Source: Gracilibacillus lacisalsi DSM 19029 (lineage in GTDB: Bacteria > Bacillota > Bacilli > Bacillales > Amphibacillaceae). From it: 64,000 nt of DNA. Both the position numbers and the translations under genes were made by a program. Positions 33,171-44,328 of this stretch are shown here, in pieces. The stretch lies in assembly GCF_000377765.1 (NCBI RefSeq), contig NZ_KB898673.1:13094-77093 (forward strand). The letters run 5' to 3'. Under the pieces are notes generated by a model that had not been told where the DNA came from, did not search any database, and saw nothing but the letters and a program-made list of their open reading frames with translations. Every line of letters begins with the position of its first letter. Position 1 is the stretch's first letter.

Positions 33171-33206
33171 TCCCGTTAAAAATGTACAAAAAGGAGGTCT
33201 GCACCA

Positions 33207-33926
33207 ATGTCAATCAAACCAAATAATGATCTATTAAAGACTTTATTGATCATTGGCTGTGTATTTTTACTTGTAGAATTCATTTTTATGGATGCTGGCC
33301 TCCTTTTTCTTATTGCATTAGGGGCAGTCGGCATGTACTTCGGAAGGCGTTCCTTTCATACTACAACAGGTAAAACGCTCTTCTGGGGTGGCGCATTTAT
33401 TGTTTTTATTGCTGTTATTAATACATTTGTAATACGCTTTTTTATTTTTGTTATTATACTTTATTTCGCTTGGCATTGGTATCAACAGAAACAAAAAGAA
33501 AAGCAGCCGTTGCCTAATCATATTGATATAACAGAAGAAACACTATATGAAGACCGTGTTATTCAAAATAAATGGTTTGGCAAATACCATACAACTCAAA
33601 ATGGTTTCTCCTGGCAAGACCTTAATATTCAATCAGCAGTTGGTGATGTTGTCGTTGATTTAAATGATACGATGCTGCCTAAGGAAGAGTCAGTAATGGT
33701 AATTCGCCATCTCGCTGGAAAAATTGTTATTATCGTACCGTATGATATAGAAGTTACAATCGATCATGCGGTTGTATTTGGTGATATTGAAGCATTTGAT
33801 CATGAGGAGAAAAACGCCTTTAATCGCCATATTCAACTGCAAACAAAAGGGTACCATGAATCACCTCAAAGGGTAAAAATCTTTACCCAAATGATTGCCG
33901 GAAAGCTCGAGGTGAGAAGAGGATGA
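33207..33926 (+). CDS. liaF: LiaF, inhibitor of the LiaRS two-component system
   Basis: A 239-residue protein with four membrane segments in the first 95 residues and a soluble C-terminal beta-strand domain (LiaF/DUF2154 type; for example NIQSAVGDVVVDLNDTMLPK and FGDIEAFDHEEKNAFNRH). LiaF keeps the LiaS kinase quiet when there is no envelope damage. The gene overlaps liaS by four bases. Start after aaaggaggtct. Confidence 0.92.
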   Translation: MSIKPNNDLLKTLLIIGCVFLLVEFIFMDAGLLFLIALGAVGMYFGRRSFHTTTGKTLFWGGAFIVFIAVINTFVIRFFIFVIILYFAWHWYQQKQKEKQPLPNHIDITEETLYEDRVIQNKWFGKYHTTQNGFSWQDLNIQSAVGDVVVDLNDTMLPKEESVMVIRHLAGKIVIIVPYDIEVTIDHAVVFGDIEAFDHEEKNAFNRHIQLQTKGYHESPQRVKIFTQMIAGKLEVRRG

Positions 33927-34960
33927 AAATGTATACTAGAATGATCGCTACCGGGTCTCTGTTTGCTTTATTCCTTCTCATCATTTTAAGTGTATTCTAC
34001 TATTTAGCATTTCCAATTGAAGATTGGCAATTATTATGGACGACAAAAGTTTTAGAGATTCCATTTGTCGTCATGCTACCGACTATTACAATCCTTTTCG
34101 GCTCAATTATCGGTATTATTGTCGCTGCAATTTGGCAACGTCGGATTCAATTTTTAGAAAATAGTTTAGCAAGATTGCTAAAAAATCAAACCTTTTCTGA
34201 TCCTGTATCGTATGAAGAAATGAATCATGTACTTAGCCGGTTAAAAGAAGTCCAGCAATACATTCAGGATCAAACGAAACGAACCCAGAAACTAATCGAT
34301 GAAAGAGCAAGTGCACAGGAAGAGACGATTAATCAAGTTATTTCCGAGGAGCGTAATCGTTTAGCAAGAGAGTTACATGATTCTGTCAGTCAAGAGCTTT
34401 TCGCCGCATCTATGCTTGTTTCAGCTGTGATCGCTTCAAATCAGGAGCAAAAAGAAACAAAGACCAAACAATTACACCAAATTGAAGCAATGATTCAACA
34501 GGCACAATTAGAAATGCGGGCACTGCTGTTACATTTACGCCCGGTCTTATTAAAAGATAAATCATTAAAAGAAGGAATGGAGCAACTACTAGAAGAGCTT
34601 CATGCCAAAGTCCCAATGGATATTTCCTGGCGTTTGGAAGAAATCAAAGTAAACAAAGGAATTGAAGATCAGCTGTTCCGAATCTTACAAGAAGCGATTT
34701 CCAATGCGTTAAGACATGCGAAAGCTTCGACGATTGACGTATTATTAATCGAACGTGATGATTTTTTAATACTAAGAATAGTTGATGACGGTATTGGATT
34801 TAATGTACAGGAAAAAAAAGAAAGTTCTTATGGCCTCACTAACATGTATGAACGAGCAGCAGAAGTGGGTGCCAGGCTCAACATCGTAAGTCTGGCAGAT
34901 GAGGGGACCAAAATAGAAGTGCGTGTTCCATTAATCAGTGAAGAAGGTGAGAAAGAATGA
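33923..34960 (+). CDS. liaS: LiaS sensor histidine kinase
   Basis: A 345-residue kinase of the NarX/HisKA_3 class with two N-terminal membrane segments joined by a very short outer loop, so it senses within the membrane. A linker follows, then the phospho-acceptor His152 in RNRLARELHDSVSQELFAAS, and a C-terminal ATPase with NALRHAK and DDGIGFN. The ATG at 33923 overlaps liaF; a second ATG at 33929 has better ribosome-site spacing and may be the real start. Its partner LiaR follows with a four-base overlap. Confidence 0.93.
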   Translation: MKMYTRMIATGSLFALFLLIILSVFYYLAFPIEDWQLLWTTKVLEIPFVVMLPTITILFGSIIGIIVAAIWQRRIQFLENSLARLLKNQTFSDPVSYEEMNHVLSRLKEVQQYIQDQTKRTQKLIDERASAQEETINQVISEERNRLARELHDSVSQELFAASMLVSAVIASNQEQKETKTKQLHQIEAMIQQAQLEMRALLLHLRPVLLKDKSLKEGMEQLLEELHAKVPMDISWRLEEIKVNKGIEDQLFRILQEAISNALRHAKASTIDVLLIERDDFLILRIVDDGIGFNVQEKKESSYGLTNMYERAAEVGARLNIVSLADEGTKIEVRVPLISEEGEKE

Positions 34961-35595
34961 TAAGCGTATTATTTGTTGATGACCATGAAATGGTGCGAAT
35001 CGGTGTGAGTGCGTATTTGATGACACAAGATGATATCGATGTGATTGCAGAGGCGGATAATGGTCAAAAAGCAGTAGAATTAGCCCTAGAACATAAACCA
35101 GATGTAATTTTAATGGACTTAGTCATGGATGGGATGGATGGCATCGAAGCAACACGAAGAATTATCGCTAAATGGCCGGAAGCAAAGATATTAATTGTTA
35201 CGAGTTTTATCGACGACGATAAAGTCTATCCTGCTTTAGAAGCTGGTGCGACGAGTTATTTATTAAAGACTTCCAAGGCAGATGTCATTGCTAAAGCTAT
35301 TCGTGATACCTATGCTGGCGAATCAGTTCTTGAAAAAGAAGTGACAGCTAAAATGATGGCGAAATTCAGTAATCAAAAGTCGAAAAGCTTACATGACAGC
35401 TTAACTAAAAGAGAGCTAGAAATCTTATTATTGATCGCCCAAGGCAAGACTAACCAGGAAATTGCGGATGACCTTTTTATTGCGCTCAAAACCACAAAAG
35501 TCCACGTCAGCAATATTTTAAGCAAGCTTGAAGTACAAGATCGTACACAGGCAGCGGTCTATGCCTACCAAAACGGATTAATTGAAAATGAATAG
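34957..35595 (+). CDS. liaR: LiaR response regulator (NarL/FixJ family)
   Basis: A 212-residue regulator. The receiver domain has DDHEMVRIG at the start, phospho-acceptor Asp54 in DVILMDLVMDGMDG and Lys in YLLKTSKAD. The C-terminal LuxR-type helix-turn-helix is LTKRELEILLLIAQGKTNQE and IALKTTKVHVSNIL. It should bind the shared promoter block upstream of liaI and of the NlpC/P60-like gene at 27186. Confidence 0.94.
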   Translation: MISVLFVDDHEMVRIGVSAYLMTQDDIDVIAEADNGQKAVELALEHKPDVILMDLVMDGMDGIEATRRIIAKWPEAKILIVTSFIDDDKVYPALEAGATSYLLKTSKADVIAKAIRDTYAGESVLEKEVTAKMMAKFSNQKSKSLHDSLTKRELEILLLIAQGKTNQEIADDLFIALKTTKVHVSNILSKLEVQDRTQAAVYAYQNGLIENE

Positions 35596-35610
35596 TAGTG
35601 ACCACAAAAA

Positions 35611-35638
35611 AAGGCGGGAACTTTCCCTGCCTCTTTAT
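35611..35638. terminator. Terminator between liaR and ypmS (convergent)
   Basis: Arms aaggcgggaa and ttccctgcctctt pair with one bulged base; A-run on the left and T-rich sequence on the right. It could serve both converging genes. Confidence 0.7.
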
Positions 35639-36237
35639 AAGCCCAAAGTGTCATTTGGTACTTTAATACGGAATGAAATATTATCATTGATTAAATCAAT
35701 TTGCTGTGCCCGTACACGGAAATTACTTTTTAATTCCATCTGAGTTAAAGCAATATAAATATGTTCTTCTTTTGGATTGATTGTGATCCATTCGGGCGTT
35801 GTCACTCGACTACTGACATATTGCAAGATACGATCTTGTGGTAATCGTAATAATCCCAGTGACATTCCGGTTGATTGAAGAATAACGTCACCATTTTCTT
35901 GTACGATCGGTTCAAACGAAATGTTGACGGGTACTTCTGTTGAAAAAGCTTCCACACTCCCCATTAAATGGACTTCTTCATCTAGCCGAAGTGAATATTG
36001 AATATTATCCAGTTTCGGTAATTTCGCGATATAAGCGTTGACAAGCTCATTCAAGTTATCTTTGCTGGAACGGATGGTAAATTCCGCCCCTGCTTCATCC
36101 TCAAGAAAAACTTTTTCTGGTGGTTCCGCACCAGGCGCCGGCCAGAAAATGAAAAGGACAATCCCCACAAAAAGAGCAAGGTTAACTGAAGCTAAAGTAA
36201 TAAATAATTTTTTCCAATTGGTTATTTTGTCTTTCAT
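35635..36237 (-). CDS. ypmS: YpmS family protein (DUF2140)
   Basis: A 200-residue protein with one N-terminal membrane segment (LFITLASVNLALFVGIVLFI) and an outer domain rich in beta strands. The family-typical stretch is KDNLNELVNAYIAKL and the end is ISFRIKVPNDTLGL. Function unknown. It follows the SGNH hydrolase gene ypmR by 12 bases, the same pair and order as in Bacillus subtilis, so the two are probably cotranscribed. Confidence 0.85.
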   Translation of the reverse strand: MKDKITNWKKLFITLASVNLALFVGIVLFIFWPAPGAEPPEKVFLEDEAGAEFTIRSSKDNLNELVNAYIAKLPKLDNIQYSLRLDEEVHLMGSVEAFSTEVPVNISFEPIVQENGDVILQSTGMSLGLLRLPQDRILQYVSSRVTTPEWITINPKEEHIYIALTQMELKSNFRVRAQQIDLINDNISFRIKVPNDTLGL

Positions 36238-36249
36238 TTATGTCATCCT

Positions 36250-37134
36250 TTAGTTTTGGGCTTCTTCTAAATCATTTTCTAAATAAGTAATGACTCGTTC
36301 TGCCATCAATTGGTATCCTTTATGATTCGGATGGAAATTATCATCTGAAAAGACATTCTCTGTTGTCTCGTATTGATAGATATCCTGCATCGGAATATAA
36401 TGAACCTGTTCATATTGATTGGTAACTTGTAAGCTTTCATTATTCCAACGTGTCAAAATCTGATTTAAGGCTTCAATATCACCAAAATATTTCTCGAAAG
36501 GGTTGAAAAAGCCTAACAGATAAATCTCTGCTTCTGGTTGTACTGATATAATGTGATCTAATATTTGTGATAAGCGCTCACCATATGGTCCGCGTCCTTC
36601 GATGAAAGGTTCTTCTGTTAGATTCATAAAATTATCTTTCATAATTTGCATAATATCATTTGCACCAATCGTAATAAGAACCATATCTGCTTTTGCTAAA
36701 GATTCATTTATCTCAGGATTTTCCTCTAATCTTTTTAATAAATGATCGGTACGATTACCTCGTTTGCCAAAGTTATCAAATGTCACATCGATATCTTGTT
36801 CGTCCAATCGTTCATCTAAAATACCAATATAGCCACCATTGCCTGTTTCATCGCCAACCCCTTGAGTTAAGGAATCGCCAATCGCAGTAATATGTGTATC
36901 TTTTTGAAAAAAACTGAGTGCCTCTCTCACTGCGTTGCGTACGTTTTGGCTAAGTGATTCTTCTTCTTCCTCTTCAATTGTTTCTTGTTCTGTCGTCTCT
37001 TCTGCTGTTTCTTCACTTGGTTGTGAAATAGATTCATTTGTTTTATTATTATCCGTTTGGAAAAACAATAGAAAGATAGCGAATCCAGCTACGAAGATAA
37101 ATATAATAAGAAAAATGAACACCTTTTTGCTCAT
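36250..37134 (-). CDS. ypmR: SGNH/GDSL hydrolase (YpmR-like)
   Basis: A 294-residue extracytoplasmic hydrolase: membrane anchor or signal segment in residues 1-25, an acidic Glu/Thr-rich linker, then the SGNH fold. Block I is AIGDSLTQGVGDETG with the nucleophile Ser, block II has the Gly in FGKRGNRTDHLL, block III is TIGANDI, and block V is DNFHPNHKGYQL with the catalytic Asp and His. It probably removes acyl or acetyl groups at the cell surface; substrate unknown. The ATG at 37134 is used; GTG at 37143 is also in frame. Confidence 0.88.
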   Translation of the reverse strand: MSKKVFIFLIIFIFVAGFAIFLLFFQTDNNKTNESISQPSEETAEETTEQETIEEEEEESLSQNVRNAVREALSFFQKDTHITAIGDSLTQGVGDETGNGGYIGILDERLDEQDIDVTFDNFGKRGNRTDHLLKRLEENPEINESLAKADMVLITIGANDIMQIMKDNFMNLTEEPFIEGRGPYGERLSQILDHIISVQPEAEIYLLGFFNPFEKYFGDIEALNQILTRWNNESLQVTNQYEQVHYIPMQDIYQYETTENVFSDDNFHPNHKGYQLMAERVITYLENDLEEAQN

Positions 37135-37260
37135 TACCAACACCTACATTAAAAAGTCTCTTACTTGATTATACCCGTCTTTTAAATTTGTTAACAGAAA
37201 ATCTAAATATAGTACAAACTGCGAAATAAAGTGGACGCCCAAGTGAATTTTGGGATGAGC

Positions 37261-37441
37261 GCGGACATTTGTTCCGCTATTTGTCGCAAAAGTGCCGTTT
37301 TTAGAGTAGTCGCGGACATCTATTCCGTTATTCATCGAAAATAGTGCTAATGCAAGCCGAAATGAACCAAATAAGGTATTCAATGTCCGCTAACATCAAA
37401 AAATAGGTGATTTCTAGTGAAATAACGTACTAAATGTCCGC
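37261..37441. repeat. 181-bp palindromic element with 51-bp internal period (second copy)
   Basis: gcggacat at 37261 and 37312, atgtccgc at 37383 and 37434: the same spacing of 51 bases in each half and the same total of 181 bases as the element at 16358. Forward units run gcggacatttgttccgctat and gcggacatctattccgttat. It lies between ypmR and metY, beyond the start of ypmR. No gene is seen from 37135 to 37733; 37650-37690 may form a terminator for metY. Confidence 0.9.
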
Positions 37442-37653
37442 TTCATCAATGTAAGCACCTAGATCACTAGTTCGCAGTATGTATCTATTTCGAATCAGAT
37501 AATTAGAGCAGAGCTCGGCAATTAATCTTTGGTTATGTGTTACAGGTTATGCAATTCATGGGATGAAAATGCTTGTTTTGTATAATGGTATGTATTGTAT
37601 CACATGAAAGATTTTATGGTAAATAGGAAAATGTGCTGTAAATAGGATAAGAC

Positions 37654-37685
37654 CGCAAGCCATATAAAAGGTCTGCGGTCTTATG
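37654..37685 (-). terminator. Probable terminator of metY
   Basis: Arms gaccgcaag and ctgcggtc around ccatataaaaggt form a hairpin (about 37650-37681) 50 bases past the metY stop, with A/T-rich sequence on both sides. Confidence 0.6.
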
Positions 37686-37733
37686 TATATATATTTATCT
37701 TGGGGAGATAAATAACGATGTTCAGGGAGAAAG

Positions 37734-39416
<1,683 letters not shown>

Positions 39417-39423
39417 TTATAAA

Positions 39424-39461
39424 ATAAAAAACCTCTTCTTAACAAAAGGTAAGAAGAGGTT
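39424..39461 (-). terminator. Riboswitch-controlled terminator of metY
   Basis: On the minus strand, arms aacctcttcttacc and gttaagaagaggtt around a short loop end in T6. It lies between the SAM aptamer and the metY ribosome site and is the expected off-switch. Confidence 0.92.
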
Positions 39462-39480
39462 GAAAATACTAGTTGTCCTC

Positions 39481-39592
39481 CTCTTATCTTTCAGGTTAAA
39501 CCTGTAGGATTTAGCACCTTTTCAATTTGATGTTCAAACTGACGGTTGCCGGGCTTCATAGGGCCTATTCCCTCTGCCACTCTAGATAAGAG
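39481..39592 (-). promoter_or_regulatory. SAM-I (S-box) riboswitch
   Basis: Read on the minus strand, the P1 arms ctcttatc (39592 side) and gataagag (39481 side) enclose the S-box core: gagggaataggccctatgaa, gcccggcaaccg, and aaggtgctaaatcctacagg. These are the conserved elements of the SAM-I riboswitch. When SAM is bound, the terminator at 39424-39461 forms and metY is turned off. Confidence 0.95.
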
Positions 39593-39620
39593 TTACTACT
39601 TATACAATTCAATTGTACTT

Positions 39621-39649
39621 ATTATAAGTTATATATTGGAAACCGTCAA
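39621..39649 (-). promoter_or_regulatory. Sigma-A promoter of the metY riboswitch transcript
   Basis: On the minus strand, ttgacg and tataat are exactly 17 bases apart, placing the transcript start about 20 bases before the aptamer. Confidence 0.85.
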
Positions 39650-39746
39650 TAAAAAATCAGAATATTAATAAAAATTAACGACAGGATCATTTGTCAGCTT
39701 GATGCATAAAATAAAGTGGGAATTTTATTAGAAAGGAGTGAGCAAA

Positions 39747-40202
39747 ATGGCACAAAAAGGTGGAATACCAGAGTGGGGAGAAGACTTCATTAAGAAACTA
39801 GATGCGTTTCTTTACGAAAAACCGACACGTAATGTGATGGGAACAATCGATAGTTTTTTTGAACAAGCAAAAGTACCGAAACAAATTCCTGTAGATGTTG
39901 CCGAAACAGAGCAAGAGTGGATCGTCCGTGTCGATTTGCCAGGTCTTAAAAAAGATCAAATACAACTGCGTATAGTCGGTAATCAAATTACAGTAATGAT
40001 AGATCATCATGAGGAAACCGAACAGTATGATGAATCGTATCATTATTATCATAAGGAAAGAAGACAGCATCGTAACGAGCGCACCATTACATTGCCATAT
40101 GCAGTTGATAAAAGAACAGCCAAAGCAAGCTTCCAAAATGGAGTGTTAGAAATTAGAGGTCCTAAAACGAAAAAAGACAATGATTCGATTACGATCGACT
40201 AA
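39747..40202 (+). CDS. Hsp20/alpha-crystallin family small heat-shock protein
   Basis: A 151-residue chaperone. I take the ATG at 39747, eight bases after aaaggag; a GTG at 39738 overlaps that site. The alpha-crystallin domain spans about residues 48-140: IPVDVAETEQEWIVRVDLPG, LKKDQIQLRIVGNQITV and the family end motif ASFQNGVLEIRGPK. These ATP-independent chaperones hold unfolded proteins. The His/Tyr-rich middle (EQYDESYHYYHKERR) is similar to spore-coat-type Hsp20 proteins, but this is not decisive. No CIRCE or sigma-B promoter was seen. Confidence 0.87.
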   Translation: MAQKGGIPEWGEDFIKKLDAFLYEKPTRNVMGTIDSFFEQAKVPKQIPVDVAETEQEWIVRVDLPGLKKDQIQLRIVGNQITVMIDHHEETEQYDESYHYYHKERRQHRNERTITLPYAVDKRTAKASFQNGVLEIRGPKTKKDNDSITID

Positions 40203-40284
40203 GCTGATAGCGATTGCTATTAGCTTGGTCATAATTGTGCTATATTTATAGTGTGTAAGGTGTCAAGGGAAGGGAGGGCTTCAT

Positions 40285-41727
40285 GTGGAGATTACACAAC
40301 TAGTTGTTAGTTTTATCTTAATTTTTAATATTCTTTTATCTTTAACCATTATCTTTTTAGAGCGCAAAAATGCTACTGCTACATGGGCTTGGATTATGGT
40401 CTTGACGTTCATCCCAATTTTTGGTTTTATCTTATATCTTATTTTTGGTCGAAAATTAAGTAATAAAACGATTTTTACATGGGATACCAAAAGCAAGTTA
40501 GGTGTCAAAACTGCTGTACAGCATCAATTGCGAGACATTGAAAATGGGGATTTCTTTATTAATGATCCTAGGATGTACCAATATAAAGATTTATTTTACT
40601 TGCATTTACGTAATAATGATGCCATCTTTTCACAGGATAACGAAGTTAACATATTTACCGATGGCAATCGAAAGTTTAATTCGTTATTGGAAGATATCGA
40701 AAATGCGACCGATCATATTCATTTACTGTATTACATAGTTAGATCTGATCATCTCGGTTCCCGCTTAGCAGATGCGTTGATAAAAAAAGCAAAAGAAGGA
40801 GTCGAAGTCCGTTTTTTATATGACGATTTAGGTTCCCGGACGTTAAGCAGAAAGCTGATTCGAAAAATGCGGCATGCGGGGGCAGAGGTCGAAGGATTTT
40901 TCCCACCATTGATTCCGAAAGTCAATTTAAAGATCAATCACCGTAACCACCGTAAGCTGGTTATTATAGATGGCAAAGTCGGCTATATAGGTGGTTTTAA
41001 TATTGGTGATGAATATCTGGGAAAAGATAAGCGATTTGGATATTGGCGCGATACGCATTTGCGCATTACCGGTAGTGCGGTGAAGCATTTGCAAACACGT
41101 TTTATTCTGGACTGGAATCAGGCATCCCGTCATGATATTGAATATAATGAACGTTATTATACACCTGTTCCTGCTGGTAATGTCGGCATGCAAATTGTTT
41201 CAAGTGGTCCGGACTCCGAATGGGAACAGATAAAACATGGTTATATAAAAATGATTATGTCAGCAAAGGATTATATTTTTATACAAACGCCTTATTTTAT
41301 TCCCGATGAAAGCCTGTTGGATGCTTTGAAGATTGCCTGCCTGTCAGGTGTGGACGTCCGGATAATGATCCCGAACAAGCCGGACCACCCCTTTGTTTAC
41401 TGGGCAACCTATTCCTATATCGGGGAGATGTTAAAAGCCGGAGCAACCGTTTATATTTATCAAAAAGGTTTCCTGCATGCTAAAATGATAGTAGTCGATA
41501 GCAAAATAGCATCGATTGGAACGGCAAATATTGATGTGCGAAGTTTTCGTCTTAACTTCGAAGTAAATGCTTTTTTATATAATGAAACGATGGCAGAAAT
41601 GCTAGTCGATGAATTTGAAAAAGATATGGAGCACGTAACCAATCTTACCTATTCTCTCTATCAACAACGTTCCTTATGGATTCGTTTCAAAGAGTCTATT
41701 TCAAGATTGATTTCACCGATTTTGTAG
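40285..41727 (+). CDS. cls: Cardiolipin synthase
   Basis: A 480-residue membrane enzyme that joins two phosphatidylglycerols into cardiolipin. Two N-terminal membrane segments are followed by two phospholipase D domains. The HKD motifs are NHRNHRKLVIIDGKVGYIGG (about residues 214-233) and LHAKMIVVDSKIASIGTANI (about 397-416). GTG start eight bases after gggaggg. Cardiolipin rises under salt stress in Bacilli, which suits the suspected halophilic host, though regulation is not visible here. Confidence 0.94.
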   Translation: MEITQLVVSFILIFNILLSLTIIFLERKNATATWAWIMVLTFIPIFGFILYLIFGRKLSNKTIFTWDTKSKLGVKTAVQHQLRDIENGDFFINDPRMYQYKDLFYLHLRNNDAIFSQDNEVNIFTDGNRKFNSLLEDIENATDHIHLLYYIVRSDHLGSRLADALIKKAKEGVEVRFLYDDLGSRTLSRKLIRKMRHAGAEVEGFFPPLIPKVNLKINHRNHRKLVIIDGKVGYIGGFNIGDEYLGKDKRFGYWRDTHLRITGSAVKHLQTRFILDWNQASRHDIEYNERYYTPVPAGNVGMQIVSSGPDSEWEQIKHGYIKMIMSAKDYIFIQTPYFIPDESLLDALKIACLSGVDVRIMIPNKPDHPFVYWATYSYIGEMLKAGATVYIYQKGFLHAKMIVVDSKIASIGTANIDVRSFRLNFEVNAFLYNETMAEMLVDEFEKDMEHVTNLTYSLYQQRSLWIRFKESISRLISPIL

Positions 41728-41789
41728 AAATTCGGACAAAGAAACAGAATCAATTTGCTGTACAAAAAAACATAAACTGCGCAGTAACG

Positions 41790-41990
41790 AGGACAAGGAA
41801 TTGCTCTCTACCATCATTCTTGACTTAGAGAGTGCATGCAAACCGCTCCGGCAGAATACTGCGCTTTCCGTGGGCTCGGCTTCAGCTAACTTGGTGAAGA
41901 AAGGCACTTCACCAAGTGGATCTTCAGCTCTCGCTGTCCCACAGGAGTCTCCGTATTCTGCCTACGCTATTTTTGTTCTCTAATTATAGA
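41790..41990. repeat. Intergenic repeat related to family A (gctttccgtgggc type)
   Basis: Contains gcgctttccgtgggctcggc, ttcagctaacttggtgaaga, acttcaccaagtggatcttc and cgctgtcccacaggagtctc. The middle forms a stem (cttggtgaag / cttcaccaag). A close relative lies at 53545-53660. A 60-codon ORF across it is produced by the repeat. Confidence 0.75.
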
Positions 41991-42124
41991 AAGAAATGAA
42001 CTCATGGAACTAAAATTTTCTGTTTTATTACAGTACTAATTGGGTGTGAATGCCTCTTTAGCATAGTCGTACCCTACGCTACATATGGTGGAGAAATCGA
42101 CTAGCTGATTTCGGATAAGCGTTA

Positions 42125-42290
42125 TGGAGCATATCTTAACGAAGGCCGCCCACTTCCACTCCTGTGGGAAATGTTTGACCTGAAGATCCACTTTTTCGAG
42201 TGGTTTTTGCTCGAAAAAGTTAGCTGAAGGGCAAACCCCACGGAAAGGGAATTGGGCAGCCGGAGTGGTAGTTATCATCACAATATATTT
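42125..42290. repeat. Intergenic repeat, family A (composite copy)
   Basis: gcccacttccactcctgtgg and gaagatccactttttcgagt lead into gctcgaaaaagttagctgaa, ggcaaaccccacggaaaggg and gggcagccggagtggtagtt. The inner arms ttttcgag and ctcgaaaa pair. No gene is seen between 41728 and 42444. Confidence 0.8.
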
Positions 42291-42444
42291 CAAAATTATC
42301 TCTTAGGTGGCCGCACATCTAATTACCACGCTACTTCAGACAGAACTTTCATTACTTCGCAGTATATATCGACTAGGAATCAGGTGAACGTAAAGGAACG
42401 TGGAGGTTTTGCTTAGTTTTTCTTAACTAGAAAGGATAGATACA

Positions 42445-44328
42445 ATGCGCACGATTAAAGTAGAGGATCTAGTCAAAACGTATGGTGAGAAAGTATTGTT
42501 TGACGAGATATCATTTTCGATTACAGACAGCGATCGTATTGGTTTAATTGGGGTTAATGGTACAGGGAAATCCACCTTGCTAAAAGTATTAGCAGGTATT
42601 GATCAGGCAGAATCCGGCATGATCGATCATCCCAACGATTACAGGATAGAATACCTAGATCAAGACCCGCAATTAACGGACGGGGGCACGGTGCTAAATC
42701 AAATATATTATGGTGATGCAGAGATGATGGTCACCTTACGACAATACGAATCAGCTGTATTAGCTTTGGAGAGAGATCCTGAAAATGTAACCATGCAAAA
42801 TCAACTTTTGAAAATGCAGGAAAAAATGGATCAAATCGAAGCATGGGACGCCATGACTGTTGCTAAAACAATCTTAACCAAATTAGGAGTTCCAGCGTTT
42901 GACCAAAAAACCGAAAATCTTTCTGGCGGTCAACGTAAACGTGTAGCAATAGCCAAAGCTTTAATTCAACCAGCAGATTTACTGATACTTGATGAGCCAA
43001 CCAACCATCTTGACAACGATACGATCGAATGGCTCGAAGAATATTTACCAACTTATCAGGGAGCTATTTTGCTTGTTACACACGATCGCTATTTTCTTAA
43101 CCGAATTACTAACCGTATTTTTGAGTTGGATAAGGGTAACTTATATACATATGAAGGCAATTATCAAACCTTTTTAGAACAAAAAGCGATACGAGAAGAA
43201 CAAGAAATACAAGCAGAACAAAAGCATAAAAATATTCTAAAAAAAGAAATTGCCTGGCTCAAAGCAGGTGTGAAGGCCAGAACAACGAAACAAAAAGCAA
43301 GGATTGATCGTGTAGAAGAGATGAAAGAGAAAACCTTCGACACAAAAAAACAGGATCTATCGTTTCAAGTCGGATCCACTCGCCTTGGGAAAAAAGTCAT
43401 GGAAGTTAAAAATCTAGGTAAATCATATGATGGAAAAACCTTGTTTAAAGATTTTAATTTTCTAATTAAGCCTGGTGACAGACTAGGAATAGTTGGTGCT
43501 AATGGTAGTGGGAAAACGACATTACTGAATATTTTAGCTGGTCGTGTCGAGCCGGATACAGGTACAATCGATATTGGGGAAACCGTGAAAATCGGTTATT
43601 ATACCCAGGATCATCCACGACTAGATGATAGTGTCAAAGTAATTGACCTTGTCCGCAATGTTGCAGAGGTTGTCCATACCATAGATGGCAGTGTTATCAC
43701 CGCTGAACAAATGCTGGAACGATTTTTATTTCCAAGATCACAACAATGGACATATGTTAAGAAGTTATCAGGTGGGGAACGCCGCAGATTATATTTATTA
43801 ACCGTATTAATGCGCGAACCAAATGTATTATTTCTCGATGAGCCCACTAATGACCTAGATACCGAAACACTCGCGATACTTGAAGACTATTTAGATCAAT
43901 TTCCGGGTGTCGTAATCACAGTATCTCATGATCGCTACTTTCTGGATAAAACCGTTGAACAGATTATTGCCTTTACTGAAAATGAAACTTTAACCTTTTT
44001 TTATGGCAATTATTCTGAATTCCGCGAACAGCAAAAAGAATCAGAGGATAAGCAAAATAAAACGACATCCAAGCATAAACCGAAACGAAAAAAGAAAAAG
44101 CTATCCTATCATGAACAAAAAGAGTGGGATACAATTGAAGATGAAATAACCGAATTGGAAACAGAACTTGAGCAAATCGCTACAGAAATTGCCGAAGCAG
44201 GTAGTGATATAGGCAAAATTCAACCACTATACAATAAACAAAGTGAAATCGAGCAACAACTAGAAGAAAAAATGGAAAGATGGGAAGAACTATCCCTTTT
44301 AATAGAAGAACTGAAGGAGGAATCATAA
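42445..44328 (+). CDS. yfmR: ABC-F family ATPase YfmR (Uup type)
   Basis: A 627-residue ribosome-associated ABC-F ATPase. Domain 1: Walker A GVNGTGKST, signature LSGGQRKRVAIAKAL, Walker B LLILDEPTNHLD. A linker follows with KKEIAWLKAGVKARTTKQKA, typical of Uup/YfmR. Domain 2: GANGSGKTT, LSGGERRRLYLLTVL, VLFLDEPTNDLD. The last 90 residues are a Lys-rich stretch and a coiled coil (ELETELEQIATEIAEAG), as in Uup. In Bacillus, YfmR helps ribosomes through stalls and overlaps in function with EF-P. The stop overlaps the next ATG by one base. Confidence 0.93.
   Translation: MRTIKVEDLVKTYGEKVLFDEISFSITDSDRIGLIGVNGTGKSTLLKVLAGIDQAESGMIDHPNDYRIEYLDQDPQLTDGGTVLNQIYYGDAEMMVTLRQYESAVLALERDPENVTMQNQLLKMQEKMDQIEAWDAMTVAKTILTKLGVPAFDQKTENLSGGQRKRVAIAKALIQPADLLILDEPTNHLDNDTIEWLEEYLPTYQGAILLVTHDRYFLNRITNRIFELDKGNLYTYEGNYQTFLEQKAIREEQEIQAEQKHKNILKKEIAWLKAGVKARTTKQKARIDRVEEMKEKTFDTKKQDLSFQVGSTRLGKKVMEVKNLGKSYDGKTLFKDFNFLIKPGDRLGIVGANGSGKTTLLNILAGRVEPDTGTIDIGETVKIGYYTQDHPRLDDSVKVIDLVRNVAEVVHTIDGSVITAEQMLERFLFPRSQQWTYVKKLSGGERRRLYLLTVLMREPNVLFLDEPTNDLDTETLAILEDYLDQFPGVVITVSHDRYFLDKTVEQIIAFTENETLTFFYGNYSEFREQQKESEDKQNKTTSKHKPKRKKKKLSYHEQKEWDTIEDEITELETELEQIATEIAEAGSDIGKIQPLYNKQSEIEQQLEEKMERWEELSLLIEELKEES

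Noticed and set aside
42036-42293. 85-codon minus-strand ORF
   Set aside because: Produced by the family A repeat; similar ORFs appear in other copies (59446-59688), as expected from a shared non-coding sequence.
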